Origin: CAVRTM01 sp963696105 | GTDB taxonomy: Bacteria > Actinomycetota > Actinomycetes > Actinomycetales > Dermatophilaceae | Assembly: GCA_963696105.1 (NCBI GenBank) | Contig: CAVOIP010000005.1 | Coordinates: 1,116,001-1,180,000, forward strand | DNA: 64,000 bases | Reading direction: 5' to 3' | Part shown: positions 33,860 to 43,851 of the stretch, piece by piece | How positions within the stretch are numbered: the stretch's first letter is position 1 | Layout: the number at the start of each line of letters is the position of its first letter | The notes under the pieces: model-generated | Told to the model about the DNA's origin: nothing | Database searches by the model: none | The model's input: the letters and a program-made list of their open reading frames with translations, nothing else | Made by a program: the position numbers and the translations under genes

Positions 33860-35523
33860 ATGAGCAGGCCAGCAGATCTCGTCATCACCGGCAGCCGGGT
33901 GTGGACCGGCGACCCCGACCTTCCCTGGACCGACGCCGTGGCGATCCGGGGTGACCGGGTCGCCGCCCTCGGCGCCGACGCCGCCACCGACATGACCGGG
34001 CCCCGCACCCGCGTCGTCCACCAGGGCGGCGCCCTTGTCGTCCCGGGGTTCCAGGACGCGCACCTGCACGCGCCGTTCGCCGGCCGCAACCGGCTGCACG
34101 TCTGGCTGAACGACCTCGTCGGCCGCCACGCCTATCTCCACCGGATCGCGGAGTACGCCGCGGCGAACCCGGACCTGCCGTGGATCATCGGCGGCGGCTG
34201 GGCCATGGAGTACTTCCCGGGCGGGACGCCGACGAAGGAGGACCTCGACGCCATCGTCCCCGACCGCCCGGTCTTCCTGATGAACCGCGACGTCCACGGC
34301 GCCTGGGTCAACTCCAAGGCCCTGGAGGTCGCCGGCATCACCGCCGACACCCCCGACCCGGCTGACGGCCGCATCGAACGCGACCCGGAGACCGGCGAGC
34401 CGACCGGCACCCTTCACGAGGGCGCGGCCTACAGCTACCAGGAGCAGCACGTGCCCACGCCCAGCCGGGCCGACTGGGAGGCGGCCATCCTGGAGGCGCA
34501 GCGCCACCTGCACGCCCTGGGCATCACCGGCTGGCAGGACGCCTGGGTGACACCGGCCACCCTCGAGGCCTACCGGTCGCTGGCGGAGAGCGGCCGGCTC
34601 AGCGCCCGGGTGGTCGGGGCTCTGTGGTGGGACCGCCACCGTGAGCTGGACCAGGTCAGCGAGTTCCTGACGCAGCGCGAGTCCGGGTTGACCGGCAACT
34701 TCCACCCGACCAGCGTCAAGATCATGACCGACGGGGTGCTGGAGAACTACACCGGCGCCCTGCTCGAGCCCTACTGCGACGGCTGCGGCGGCCACACCGA
34801 CAACCACGGCCTGTCCTACGTCGAACGCGACCTCCTCACCGCGGCCGTGACGGAGCTGGACCGGCACGGCTTCCAGGTCCACCTCCACGCCATCGGCGAC
34901 CGCGCCGTACGCAACGCCCTCGATGCGATCGAGTCAGCCCGGGAGGCCAACGGCATCAGCGGACAACCGGCACCACATCGCCCACATCCAGGTCGTTCAA
35001 CCCACGGACGTCCCCCGCTTCCGACAGCTGGGTGTCGTCGCCAACTGTCAGGCGTACTGGGCCCAGATCGAGCCCCAGATGGAGCGAGCTCACGATCCCC
35101 TTCCTCGGACGCGAGCGAGCTCAGTTGCAGTATCCCTTCGGTGACCTCCTGCGCGCTGGCGCCGCCCTGGCCATGGGCAGCGACTGGTCCGTCACGACCG
35201 CCAACCCGTTGGAGGAGATCGAGGTCGCTGTCACCCGCATCGACCCCGAACACCGTGACAACGCACCGTTCCTGCCCGAACAGGCCCTCCCCCTGGAGGT
35301 TGCCATGCGCGCCTTCACGGCCGGCTCCGCCCACGTCAACCACGACGAGGACGGCGGCACCCTCGCCGTGGGACGCCGGGCAGACCTGGCCCTGCTGGAC
35401 CACAACGTGTTTGCCGAAGGGGCGGCCATCGCTGACTCCCGGGTGAACCTCACCGTCGCCGGAGGCCGAGTCGTCTTCGACCACGCCCACGCTCCCGCCA
35501 CTGCTGCCACCCCCGCCGGCTGA
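33860..35523 (+). pseudogene. Amidohydrolase 3 / YtcJ-like metal-dependent hydrolase, two frameshifts
   Basis: A protein of about 553 residues after repair, related to YtcJ and N-substituted formamide deformylase. Metal-ligand motifs are QDAHLHAP (HxH), KIMTDGVLENYTGALLEPY (Lys), VHLHAIGDRAVRNAL (His), HHIAHIQVVQ (His) and AMGSDWSVTTANP (Asp), with a closing TVAGGRVVFD. Extra bases at G34961 and C35085 break the frame; dropping them gives ISDNRHH and QMEELTIP. It lies 46 bp after ureC and 31 bp before an APC permease, so it belongs to the urease operon. It would release an amine or ammonia from an amide-like substrate, which is unknown. Confidence 0.85.
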
Positions 35524-35554
35524 ACCGGCCTGTTCGCTTCCCGAGAGGACGCGC

Positions 35555-36931
35555 ATGAGCTCCACGCCCAATCCCGCGCCACACCTGCACCGAGTCCTCG
35601 GCCTGCCCGCGCTGGTGCTCTTCGGCTTGGCGTACATGGTTCCGCTGACGGTCTTCACCACCTACGGCGTCGTCACCGACAGCACCGCGGGCCACCTGCC
35701 CGGTGCCTACGTGCTCACGCTGGCCGCCATGCTCTTCACGGCCTACAGCTACGGCCGCATGGTGGTCGTGCACCCCTACGCCGGATCGGCCTACACGTAC
35801 ACCCAGAAGTCCTTCGGCAGCCACGCGGGCTTCCTCGTCGGCTGGGCCCTGCTGCTGGACTACATCTTCCTGCCGATGATCAACTACCTCGTCATCGGCA
35901 TCTACCTCAACGCCCAGTTCCCCTCGGTAGCCCAGCCGCTGTGGATCGTCGGAGCCATCGTCCTCGTCACCGCCCTCAACGTGATCGGCATCCGCCTCGT
36001 GACGCGAATGAACCTCGTGCTCGTCGCGTTTCAGATCGTCTTCCTGGCGGTGTTCGCCGTCGCCGCCGTGCGTTCCATCGCCACCGACGGCGCGCCGTCG
36101 CTGAGCGCGCCGTTCTTCGGTGGCAACCCGCACTACGCCGCGCTGTTCGCCGGCGCCGCGATTCTGTGCCTGTCGTTCCTCGGCTTCGACGCCATCTCCA
36201 CGCTGTCCGAGGAGACCCACAACCCGCGGCGCACGATCCCGCTGGCGATCATGCTGACAACCGTCATCGGCGGCGTCACGTTCATCGCCGTTTCCTACAT
36301 GGCGCACCTGGCGTTCCCCGACTACACCACGTTCACCAACGCCGACTCCGCCTCCCTCGACGTCATGAAGCACGTCGGCGGGTCGCTACTGGCATCGTTC
36401 TTCACCGCTGCCTACATCGCCGGGTGCTTCGCCTCGGCCATGGCCTCGCAGGCGAGCGTGTCACGGATCCTGTACGCCATGGGCCGCGACGGCGTCCTGC
36501 CCCGCCGGGTCTTCGGACAGCTCAGCGTCCGTTTCCGCACGCCGGTCCTGGCCATCCTCGTCGTCGGCGCGGTCTCGTTCGTGGCGCTGTTCATCAGCCT
36601 CGAGCTCGCCGCCGCGATGATCAGCTTCGGCGCCCTCGTGGCGTTCTCCTTCGTCAACCTGTCGGTCATCAAGCACTACATCATCGACGGTGGCCGGCGC
36701 GGCGCCGGCGACATCATGCGGTATGCCGTGGCGCCGGCGATCGGCGTCGCGCTCACCGCGTGGCTGTGGACCAGCCTGTCGTCCACGACCTTCACCGTGG
36801 GCGGGATCTGGGTCGCCATCGGCGTCGGGTACCTGCTCTTCCTCACCCGCATGTTCACGCGCCGGCCTCCGCAGCTGGCCCTCGACGAGGCGGACCTCGA
36901 GGCGAGCGAGGGCGCGCCGACTCGTGCCTGA
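35555..36931 (+). CDS. APC-superfamily amino acid/polyamine permease, PuuP-like
   Basis: A 458-residue transporter with twelve helices. The first helix carries ALVLFGLAYMVPLTVFTTYG, the unwound substrate-binding segment of APC proteins, and ILCLSFLGFDAISTLSEETHNPRRTIP is the conserved helix 6 region of putrescine/amino-acid importers. Followed, with an 8-bp overlap, by a C-N hydrolase and preceded by the amidohydrolase. It probably brings in the nitrogen compound the operon degrades. Confidence 0.9.
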   Translation: MSSTPNPAPHLHRVLGLPALVLFGLAYMVPLTVFTTYGVVTDSTAGHLPGAYVLTLAAMLFTAYSYGRMVVVHPYAGSAYTYTQKSFGSHAGFLVGWALLLDYIFLPMINYLVIGIYLNAQFPSVAQPLWIVGAIVLVTALNVIGIRLVTRMNLVLVAFQIVFLAVFAVAAVRSIATDGAPSLSAPFFGGNPHYAALFAGAAILCLSFLGFDAISTLSEETHNPRRTIPLAIMLTTVIGGVTFIAVSYMAHLAFPDYTTFTNADSASLDVMKHVGGSLLASFFTAAYIAGCFASAMASQASVSRILYAMGRDGVLPRRVFGQLSVRFRTPVLAILVVGAVSFVALFISLELAAAMISFGALVAFSFVNLSVIKHYIIDGGRRGAGDIMRYAVAPAIGVALTAWLWTSLSSTTFTVGGIWVAIGVGYLLFLTRMFTRRPPQLALDEADLEASEGAPTRA

Positions 36932-37796
36932 CGGGGAGGGTCGCACGCCTCCGGCGGTGGCCGCATGTCAGGTCGCGCCGGTGCTCGGGGACGTTCACGG
37001 GAACCTCGTCCGGGTCGCCGGCGCGGTCCGCGCGGCGGCCGCGCGGGGCGCCGACGTCATCGTCCTGCCCGAGCTCGCCACCACCGGCTACGTCTTCCAC
37101 CACGCTGACGAGCTGCGCCCTCACGCCGAGCCGGCCGACGGTCCGACGCTGCGGTGTCTCGGCGCCTTGGCGGCTGAGCTCGACGTCGTCGTCGTCAGCG
37201 GTTTCGCCGAGCGCGACGAGTCGGGACGGCTGCGCAACAGCGCCGCCATCGTCGACGCCTCGGGGGTGCGGGCGGTTTACCGCAAGGCGCACCTGTGGGA
37301 CAACGAGGTCAACATCTTCGTCCCGGGCGACGAGCTGCCCCCGGTGGTCAACACCCGGCTCGGGCGGATCGGCGTCGTCGTCTGTTACGACATCGAGTTC
37401 CCCGAGTGGACCCGCACCGCGGCGTTGTGCGGCGCCGACCTCCTTTGCGTGCCGACGAACTGGCCGGCCGCGGCTACCCCGCCCGGCGAGCGCCCCGAGG
37501 CGATCATCAATGCCCAGGCGGCCGCCCTGGCCAACCGCATGTTCGTCACCGTCTGCGACCGGGTCGGCCGGGAGCGCGGCATCGACTGGGCAGGAGCCTC
37601 AGCGATCATCGGCCCGAACGGCTACCCGTTGGCGCTCGCCGAGCCGGGTGGCGCCGAGCAGACGCTCATCACCCGGTGCGACCTCACGCTTGCCCGGGAG
37701 AAGACGTCGAGCACCCACAACGACGCCTTGCTGGACCGACGTCCGGCCCTCTACGGGCTGCTCACCGCCCAGCCCCGGCTGCCCGCTGACTCCTGA
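36924..37796 (+). CDS. Carbon-nitrogen hydrolase (nitrilase superfamily amidase)
   Basis: A 290-residue cytoplasmic amidase. The Glu-Lys-Cys triad is in VIVLPELATTGY, YRKAHLWDNE and VVVCYDIEFPE. Overall it resembles aliphatic amidases and N-carbamoylputrescine amidases, which release ammonia (and CO2 from carbamoyl groups). GTG 36924 overlaps the permease by 8 bp; a GTG at 36957 is possible. With urease, amidohydrolase and permease in the same operon, it likely takes nitrogen from an amide or ureido compound. Exact substrate not readable. Confidence 0.9.
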   Translation: MPDGEGRTPPAVAACQVAPVLGDVHGNLVRVAGAVRAAAARGADVIVLPELATTGYVFHHADELRPHAEPADGPTLRCLGALAAELDVVVVSGFAERDESGRLRNSAAIVDASGVRAVYRKAHLWDNEVNIFVPGDELPPVVNTRLGRIGVVVCYDIEFPEWTRTAALCGADLLCVPTNWPAAATPPGERPEAIINAQAAALANRMFVTVCDRVGRERGIDWAGASAIIGPNGYPLALAEPGGAEQTLITRCDLTLAREKTSSTHNDALLDRRPALYGLLTAQPRLPADS

Positions 37797-37811
37797 GACG
37801 CGCACCGCGCC

Positions 37812-37841
37812 GCGACGCAGGCCGCACCGGAGCGGCGTCGC
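37812..37841. terminator. Weak hairpin between convergent operons
   Basis: GCGACGC and GCGTCGC form a 7-bp stem 16 bp beyond the C-N hydrolase stop and 38 bp beyond the stop of the leftward DUF1989 gene. The 16-base loop makes it only a candidate. Confidence 0.3.
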
Positions 37842-37878
37842 CCTCACAGACACACGGCGGCTCGCCCTGTGCTCGCGC

Positions 37879-38472
37879 TCAGTCGGGGGTGTCGACGCCG
37901 ACGTCGGTGGGCCGCATCGAGGCGCCGTTGATCGGCACGAGGTCCTGCGGGCACGCAGACAGGACGACGACGACGTCGCGCACCGCCTCGAGGGTGACCG
38001 CATCGCCCGGACTGGCCGGGGATGGCTCAAAGCTCAGCGTGCCGTCTGCGGCGACCGGGATGCGCATGAAGACGTTCAGCGGCGCGGGCACCGGCGGGGC
38101 CGCGTAGCCGAGCTCGGCCAGGGCGGCGCGGAAGTTGTCGGCGCAGTTGCGGTGCGGTCCCTCGTGGCCGAGCTGGCGGTAACGCTCCTGGTCGCACGCG
38201 GCGATGAGGGTGTCGTGCACCCCGGGGCTGGTGTCCTGCACGAATCTCAGGATCGGCCGACGCCGGTTGCTGAAGAGCTCGTCGCCGGCCCGCGGGGAGA
38301 CGGCGAGGAGTCGCCCACGGGTGTGCTCCATGGACATCCACTCCTCGAGGTCCGGCAGCGCCAGCGCCCACGTGTCGACCACCTGCCCGCCCTGAGTAGT
38401 GGCGACTCGCAGCCGCTGCCCCGCGTCGAGCCGGAAGGCGCGGCCGTGGCCGGCCGGGATGGTGGTGTGCAT
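37879..38472 (-). CDS. DUF1989 (urea carboxylase-associated family) protein
   Basis: A 197-residue protein of the family that includes the carboxyguanidine deiminase subunits next to urea/guanidine carboxylases. Conserved landmarks: GQVVDTWALAL, MSMEHTRG, RNCADNF, APLNVFMRIPV, PGDAVTLEAV and the C-terminal SACPQDLVPINGASMRPT. The two cysteines (NCADN, ACPQD) are the expected metal/active-site positions. Two such subunits usually occur together; here there is one. It is the last gene of the polyamine operon, 105 bp after the oxidase. Function in this setting is not known. Confidence 0.85.
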   Translation of the reverse strand: MHTTIPAGHGRAFRLDAGQRLRVATTQGGQVVDTWALALPDLEEWMSMEHTRGRLLAVSPRAGDELFSNRRRPILRFVQDTSPGVHDTLIAACDQERYRQLGHEGPHRNCADNFRAALAELGYAAPPVPAPLNVFMRIPVAADGTLSFEPSPASPGDAVTLEAVRDVVVVLSACPQDLVPINGASMRPTDVGVDTPD

Positions 38473-38577
38473 CAGCTCTCCCTCGGGCGGGCCATGAGTG
38501 GCCTGTTGAGGTGGTCGGTCGTGTCGTGACCAGTCGTGGCGTGGTGGGTCACGGCCGGCCGCCGCCGGCCGCCACCA

Positions 38578-39993
38578 TCAGCGGCCGCTGATCCGGTCAG
38601 CGAGTCGGGCGATCGGGGACGTGCCGGGGCCGCCGCCGTTCTCCTGCCGGTCCGCAGCCCGGTAGGCGACGTACAGGCCACGGACCCCCAGCCAGCGCAA
38701 CGGCTCCGTCTCCCAGAGGCGCACACGCCGCCCGACCCAGGGCAGGCGGGTCAGGTCGGTGTCCCTCCCGAGAACAAGGTCGCGCAGCGTCCGGCCAGCG
38801 AGGTTGGTCGCGGTCACGCCGTGCCCGACGTAGCCGCCCGCCCAGGCCAGGCCGGTGCGGCGGTCGAGGTCCACCGCCGCACACCAGTCGCGCGGGACCC
38901 CCAGCACGCCCGACCAGGTGTGCTCGATCGGCACGTCGCGGGTCGCCGGGAAGTGTTGGTGGAGGATCCGGCTCAGCTGCTCCAGGGTGGCCTTCCGAGT
39001 CTCCCCATCCTGATCCCAGCGGGATCCGAACCGGTAGGGGACACCGCGGCCGCCGATGGCGATCCGCCCGTCGGCGGTGCGCTGGATGTAGCTGAAGGAG
39101 TGGGCCTCGTCGCCGATGAGCTCAGCGCCGCGCCAGCCGACCTGCTCCCACGCGCTGTCGGGAAGGGGCGCAGTGACGAGCATGCTGCTGTTCATGGGCA
39201 GCCACAGGCGGGGGCTCTCGACCGAGGCGGTGAAGCCCTCCAACGCCCGCACGACGTATGCCGCGCGGACGGTGCCGTGGTCCGTCACCGCCTCGTGCGG
39301 TCGGATCTCGGTCACCTCGGTGTCCTCGTGGATGGAGACGCCAAGGCGTTCGACGGCGGCGGCCAGACCCCGCACGAGCTTGGCCGGCTGAATTCGCGCG
39401 CAGTGCGGGCTCCACAGGGCCGCCTTGCCGTTGGCGATGCGGACCCTCTCGGCCAGGCCGTCGGCGTCGAGCACCTGGAGGTCGTCGCTGCCCCAGCCCT
39501 CGCGCCGCAGCCCTGTCACCCGCCCAAGCATCCGCCGCGCCTGCGCCTCGTTGGTCGCAACGTGCAGCAGGCCATCCTTCTGGATGTCGGCGTCGATGCC
39601 CTCCACCGCCGCCACGTCGATGACCTCGTCGACGGAGGCAAACATCTCCTTCTGCATCGCCACCGCGGCTGGCCAGCCGTGCGCGCTGGCGTAGCGCCGC
39701 AGCTGGCCGGGGGGCTCCGAGCTCAGCCAGCCGCCGTTGCGGCCCGAGGCGCCAAAGCCAGCGAACTCCTTCTCCAGCACAACGATCCGCAGGTCGGGCT
39801 GAGCCTTCTTCAGGTAGTACGCGGTCCACAGGCCGGTGTACCCGCCGCCCACGATCGCCACGTCGACCTCGGTCGAGCCGGGCAGGGCCGGTCGGCGTTC
39901 CGGCACGCCGAGCGCCCGGTACCAAAAGGACACCCTCCCGTTCTGGAACCCGGCGGTGCGGGCCGGCGCAGAAGCGGCCTGCGCGTCAGGCAT
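38578..39993 (-). CDS. FAD-dependent amine oxidase of the DAO family, PuuB-like
   Basis: A 471-residue flavoprotein. The dinucleotide motif is VAIVGGGYTGLWTAYYL (about 44-60), with EKEFAGFGASGRNGGWLSSEPPG close behind, and a C-terminal WAGGYVGHGVTATNLAGRTL loop. This arrangement is typical of gamma-glutamylputrescine oxidoreductase PuuB and related amine oxidases that turn a primary or secondary amine into an aldehyde. No PuuA ligase is present, so it may act on free polyamines or guanidino amines. It overlaps the ureohydrolase by 8 bp in an operon with a polyamine importer. Confidence 0.88.
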   Translation of the reverse strand: MPDAQAASAPARTAGFQNGRVSFWYRALGVPERRPALPGSTEVDVAIVGGGYTGLWTAYYLKKAQPDLRIVVLEKEFAGFGASGRNGGWLSSEPPGQLRRYASAHGWPAAVAMQKEMFASVDEVIDVAAVEGIDADIQKDGLLHVATNEAQARRMLGRVTGLRREGWGSDDLQVLDADGLAERVRIANGKAALWSPHCARIQPAKLVRGLAAAVERLGVSIHEDTEVTEIRPHEAVTDHGTVRAAYVVRALEGFTASVESPRLWLPMNSSMLVTAPLPDSAWEQVGWRGAELIGDEAHSFSYIQRTADGRIAIGGRGVPYRFGSRWDQDGETRKATLEQLSRILHQHFPATRDVPIEHTWSGVLGVPRDWCAAVDLDRRTGLAWAGGYVGHGVTATNLAGRTLRDLVLGRDTDLTRLPWVGRRVRLWETEPLRWLGVRGLYVAYRAADRQENGGGPGTSPIARLADRISGR

Positions 39994-40948
39994 CCGCCGT
40001 GCCCGTCCGCGGGGCCATCGCGCTGATGAGCTCAAAGGCGGCGTGGGAGGCCGCCACCCCGGTGATCTCGGCGTGGTCGTAGGCCGGGGCGACCTCCACG
40101 ACGTCGGCCCCGACGAGGTTGAGCTCGGCGAAGGCCCGCAGGATGTTCAGCAGCTCCCGGCTCGTGAGCCCACCGGCCTCCGGGGTGCCGGTGCCCGGCG
40201 CGAAGGAGGGGTCAAGCACGTCGATGTCGAGGGACACGTAGGTCGGGCGGTCACCCACCCGGGCCCGGATGCGCTCGACGGCGCCACGCCAGCCGAGGTC
40301 GTCCATGTCGTGTGCGCCGATGGCCTGGAAGCCGAGCACCTGGTCGTCGGACAGGTCCTGGGGGCTGTAGAGCGGGCCGCGGATGCCGACGTGGATGCTG
40401 GCCGTCTTGTCGATCAGCCCCTCCTCGCTGGCGCGGCGGAACGGCGTGCCGTGCGTGTACGGCGCGCCGAAGTAGGTGTCCCACGTGTCGAGGTGGGCGT
40501 CGAAGTGCACCACCGCGATAGGCCCGTGCATCTCATGCATGACCCGCAGCAGCGGCAGGGCGATGGTGTGGTCCCCGCCGATCGTCATGAGCTTGGCGCC
40601 GGTGCCCGCGATCTCGCGCGCACCCTGATCGATCTGGCGGATGGCCTCGCCGATGTCGAAGGGATTGCAGGCGATGTCGCCGGCGTCGACGACCTGCTGC
40701 ACCGCGAAAGGCTCGTTGTTCTGCACCGGGTTGAACGTTCGCAGCAGCTTGGAGGCGGCACGCACGTGCGCCGGGCCGAAGCGCGCGCCGGGACGGTAGC
40801 TCACCGCCGAGTCGAAGGGCACCCCGACGACGGCGACGTCCGCCTTGGGCACCTCGTCGATCCGCGGCAGTCGAGCGAAGGTCGCCGGGCCGTTGAACCG
40901 GGGGACCTTGAGCCCGTCCACCGGGCCACGGTTGGGAGCACTAGTCAT
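39986..40948 (-). CDS. Agmatinase-family ureohydrolase
   Basis: A 320-residue binuclear manganese (or nickel) enzyme splitting a guanidino group to release urea. Metal motifs are GGDHT, HFDAHLDTWD and SLDIDVLDPSFAPGTGTPE. The substrate loop ends GTPEAGGLTSREL. Members of this branch act on agmatine, 4-guanidinobutyrate, 3-guanidinopropionate or free guanidine, and I cannot separate these from sequence alone. ATG 40948 overlaps potA by 4 bp. The urea it makes could be used by the urease encoded 7 kb away. Confidence 0.92.
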   Translation of the reverse strand: MTSAPNRGPVDGLKVPRFNGPATFARLPRIDEVPKADVAVVGVPFDSAVSYRPGARFGPAHVRAASKLLRTFNPVQNNEPFAVQQVVDAGDIACNPFDIGEAIRQIDQGAREIAGTGAKLMTIGGDHTIALPLLRVMHEMHGPIAVVHFDAHLDTWDTYFGAPYTHGTPFRRASEEGLIDKTASIHVGIRGPLYSPQDLSDDQVLGFQAIGAHDMDDLGWRGAVERIRARVGDRPTYVSLDIDVLDPSFAPGTGTPEAGGLTSRELLNILRAFAELNLVGADVVEVAPAYDHAEITGVAASHAAFELISAMAPRTGTADA

Positions 40949-42196
40949 GTCGTTTCCCCTTCAGCGTCGTCGTCGTACATGTCAGGACCGTCCGGCACCA
41001 GCACGGACTCCTCCGGCGCCCAGCCGACCCGCACCCGGTCACCACGCTTCGCCGACGAGGCCGCACGCATCGCCTCGCGCACCAGTCCCCGACCACCCCA
41101 AGGGAACTCCAGGACAACCTTGCGGGCGGCGCCGAGGTAGACCACCTCTGAGACGGTCGCCTCGAGGACGTTGTGACCCGCAACGGCGGCCTGGCCCTCG
41201 GTCAGGATGTGGATCCGCTCCGGCCGAACGACCACGGCACCCGAGCGCCCCGGCCCGCACGGCGCCGCGGCCCTCCGCGAGGACGAGCTCGTAGGCGTCG
41301 CCCCGGAGCATGCGCCCGTCCCGGCTCACCGTGCCGCGCAGCACGTTGGAGTCGCCCAGGAACTCCGCGACAAACACGGTCCGCGGGCTCTCGTACAGCT
41401 CGTCGGGGGTGCCGACCTGCTCGATCGCGCCGTCGTTGAAGACCGCGATCCGGTCGGAGAGGGCCAGCGCCTCCTCCTGGTCATGGGTGACGTAGACGAA
41501 GGTGAGGCCGAGCTCACGGTGCAGTCGGGTGATCTCGGACTGCAGCTGCTCGCGCAGGTGCTTGTCCAGCGCGCCGAGCGGCTCGTCCATGAGCAGCACC
41601 CGGGGGTTGTAGACAATGCTGCGCGCGACCGCGACGCGCTGCTGCTGGCCGCCGGAGAGCTGACGGGGCAGTCGCGCCGCGAAGTCCTCGAGATGCACGC
41701 TGGAGAGCGCGGACGTGACCCGCCGGCTGATCTCATCCTTGGGCACCTTGCGCTGCTCAAGCGGGAAGGCGACGTTCTGAGCCGCGGTCATGTGCGGGAA
41801 CAGCGCGTAGTGCTGAAACACCATGCCGATGTCGCGCTTGTGGGCGGGCATCCGGGCGACGTCCTCGCCGGCGATGAGGATCTCCCCGGACGTCACCGCG
41901 ACGAAGCCAGCGATCATGTTCAGCGTCGTCGTCTTCCCCGACCCGCTGGGGCCGAGGAAGGTCATGAACTCCCCGGGGGCGATGTCGAGCTTGACGTCCC
42001 GCACGGCCGGCGCCGTCGTCTTCGGGTACTGCTTGACCAGGTTACGCAGAGCCACCGCGACCCCACGGCTCGGAGAGCTCGGCGCACCGGGCGCATGCGT
42101 GGCGCGCTCCGGCGCGGCGGTCTGGTCAGAGGGTGTGGCCTGAGTCATCTGGGTCCCGTTCGTGTCAGGCATGGTTGCGGTCTGCCGGTCAGGCAC
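40945..42196 (-). pseudogene. potA: Polyamine ABC transporter ATPase (PotA), one frameshift
   Basis: A spermidine/putrescine-type ATPase of about 416 residues when repaired. Walker A GPSGSGKTT, Q-loop VFQHYALFPHM, signature LSGGQQQRV, Walker B VLLMDEPLGALD and switch YVTHDQEEAL are all in the first frame. The C-terminal TOBE part (VVVRPERIHIL ... EATVSEVVYLGAARKV) continues in the next frame after an extra base at A41239 on the plus strand; without it the join reads LGAVVVRPERI. Start GTG 42196 overlaps the potC stop; ATGs at 42172 and 42148 are alternatives. Operon partner of potBCD. Confidence 0.88.
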
Positions 42197-42980
42197 GGTC
42201 GCCCCGGCGGAGAACCTGCGGCAGGAGGATGAGCAGCGTCGTCACGACGAGGACGACGCTGGAGGCCGCGGCGATGGTGGGATCCGTCTCGGAGGTCACT
42301 GAGGTGTACATCCGCACCGGCAGGGTCCGCATGTCCGGGCTCTGCAGGTACAGCGCGACGACGACTTCGTCGAATGACGTGACGAAGGCGAACACGGCCC
42401 CGGACAGCACCCCGGGCAGCACCAGCGGGAGCGTCACGCGACGCAGCCGGACCAGGGGCGGCGCCCCCAGGCTCGCCGCCGCCAGCTCGAGGCGGTCGTC
42501 GAAGGTCCGCAGCGCGGAGCTGACGGTCACGACGACGAACGGCAGGGCGAGAACGGTGTGGGCCAGCAGGAAGCCCGTGAAGGTGCCGACGAGCTGCCAG
42601 CGCAGGAACACCCCGAAGGTCGCCACGGCGATGATGATGACCGGAACGATCATCGGCGCCAGGAGCAACCCGTTGATGAGCGACTTGCCCGGGAACCGGC
42701 CCCTGACCAGGGCCACGGCCGCGGCACTGCCCAGCACGGTGGCCAGCACCATGACCGCCAGCCCGAGCTTGACCGAGGTGAGCAGCGCGTCCCGCCAGAC
42801 CGGCTCGGTGAGAAACGTCTGGTAGTAGTGCAGCGACCAACCCTTCGGCGGGAAGGCGAAGCTTGCCCGGTCGGTGAAGCTGAGCGGGATGACGATGAGC
42901 GTGGGGATCACGAGGTACACCCCCACGACGACCACCATGACCCTGACGAACCACGACAGACGCCGATCGGTGTCGAGCAT
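42189..42980 (-). CDS. potC: Polyamine ABC transporter permease (PotC-like)
   Basis: A 263-residue inner-membrane permease, six helices, with the EAA loop DRLELAAASLGAPPLVRLRRVTLPLVLPGV and the FVTSFDEVVVALYLQSPDMRTLPVRMY segment that marks PotC/PotI proteins. Its ATG follows the potB TAG directly (TAGATG), and its stop overlaps the potA start. Confidence 0.92.
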   Translation of the reverse strand: MLDTDRRLSWFVRVMVVVVGVYLVIPTLIVIPLSFTDRASFAFPPKGWSLHYYQTFLTEPVWRDALLTSVKLGLAVMVLATVLGSAAAVALVRGRFPGKSLINGLLLAPMIVPVIIIAVATFGVFLRWQLVGTFTGFLLAHTVLALPFVVVTVSSALRTFDDRLELAAASLGAPPLVRLRRVTLPLVLPGVLSGAVFAFVTSFDEVVVALYLQSPDMRTLPVRMYTSVTSETDPTIAAASSVVLVVTTLLILLPQVLRRGDRA

Positions 42981-43844
42981 CTAGTCCTCCGCTCCGGCGA
43001 CGCCGAGCGCCTCAGACGGCTTGACCACCCGCGACATCACCGCGAGCAGCAGCAGCGTGATGACGATCAGCACGGCCGACAGGGCCCCGGCAGCGCCGAA
43101 GTCCAGGAGCCGGTCGATCTTCGTCGCGATGAGCTGGGAGATCATCGCCTGCTGCGGCGAGCCGAGGATCTGCGGGGTGATGTAGAAGCCCAGCGACATG
43201 ATGAAGACCAACGTCAGCCCGGCGACGACCCCCGGCATGGACAGCGGAAGGTAGACCCGCCGGAACGCGACCCGCGCCGGGGCGCCCAGGCTCACCGCCG
43301 CGGTCATGAGCCGGCTGTCGATCTTGCTCATCGTGCTGTAGAGCGGCAGGACCATGAACGGCAGGAGCACCTGCGTCATGCCGATGGTCACCCCGGTGGT
43401 GTTGCGGATGAGCGACAGCGGGCCAACACCGATGCTGCTCAGTAGCGAGTTGACCACCCCGGTGTCCTGCAGCAACACGAGCCAGGCAAAGGTGCGCGCC
43501 ATGAGCGAAGTCCAGAACGGCAGCAGAACCAGAGCCATCAGCACCGCCCGGGTCCGCGGCGTCACCTTGGTCATGGCGTAGGCGTAGGGGTACGCCAGCA
43601 GCAGGGTCACCACGGTCACGATGAGCGACATGACGATCGTGCGGGTCAAGATGGTGACGGAGACCCCGTCAGTCAGAAGCCCACGGTACTTGTCCAACGA
43701 GAAGGTCGGCGTCATGAAGCTGCGGTACAGCAGCTGCAGGAGCGGCCACATCATCACCACGAGCAGCAGGGCGAGGGCCGGCAGGACGAATCCGGCCGGC
43801 CCACGCACTGGCCGCCGACGGCCGGCCGCGGGCTGGTCGCTCAT
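42981..43844 (-). CDS. potB: Polyamine ABC transporter permease (PotB-like)
   Basis: A 287-residue permease pairing with PotC. Six helices, a long first periplasmic loop (SFMTPTFSLDKYRGLL), LPFWTSLMARTFAWLVLLQDTGVVN, which is characteristic of PotB/PotH, and the EAA loop MTAAVSLGAPARVAFRRVYLPLSMPGV. Seven base pairs from the binding-protein gene. Confidence 0.92.
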   Translation of the reverse strand: MSDQPAAGRRRPVRGPAGFVLPALALLLVVMMWPLLQLLYRSFMTPTFSLDKYRGLLTDGVSVTILTRTIVMSLIVTVVTLLLAYPYAYAMTKVTPRTRAVLMALVLLPFWTSLMARTFAWLVLLQDTGVVNSLLSSIGVGPLSLIRNTTGVTIGMTQVLLPFMVLPLYSTMSKIDSRLMTAAVSLGAPARVAFRRVYLPLSMPGVVAGLTLVFIMSLGFYITPQILGSPQQAMISQLIATKIDRLLDFGAAGALSAVLIVITLLLLAVMSRVVKPSEALGVAGAED

Positions 43845-43851
43845 GCCGCCG

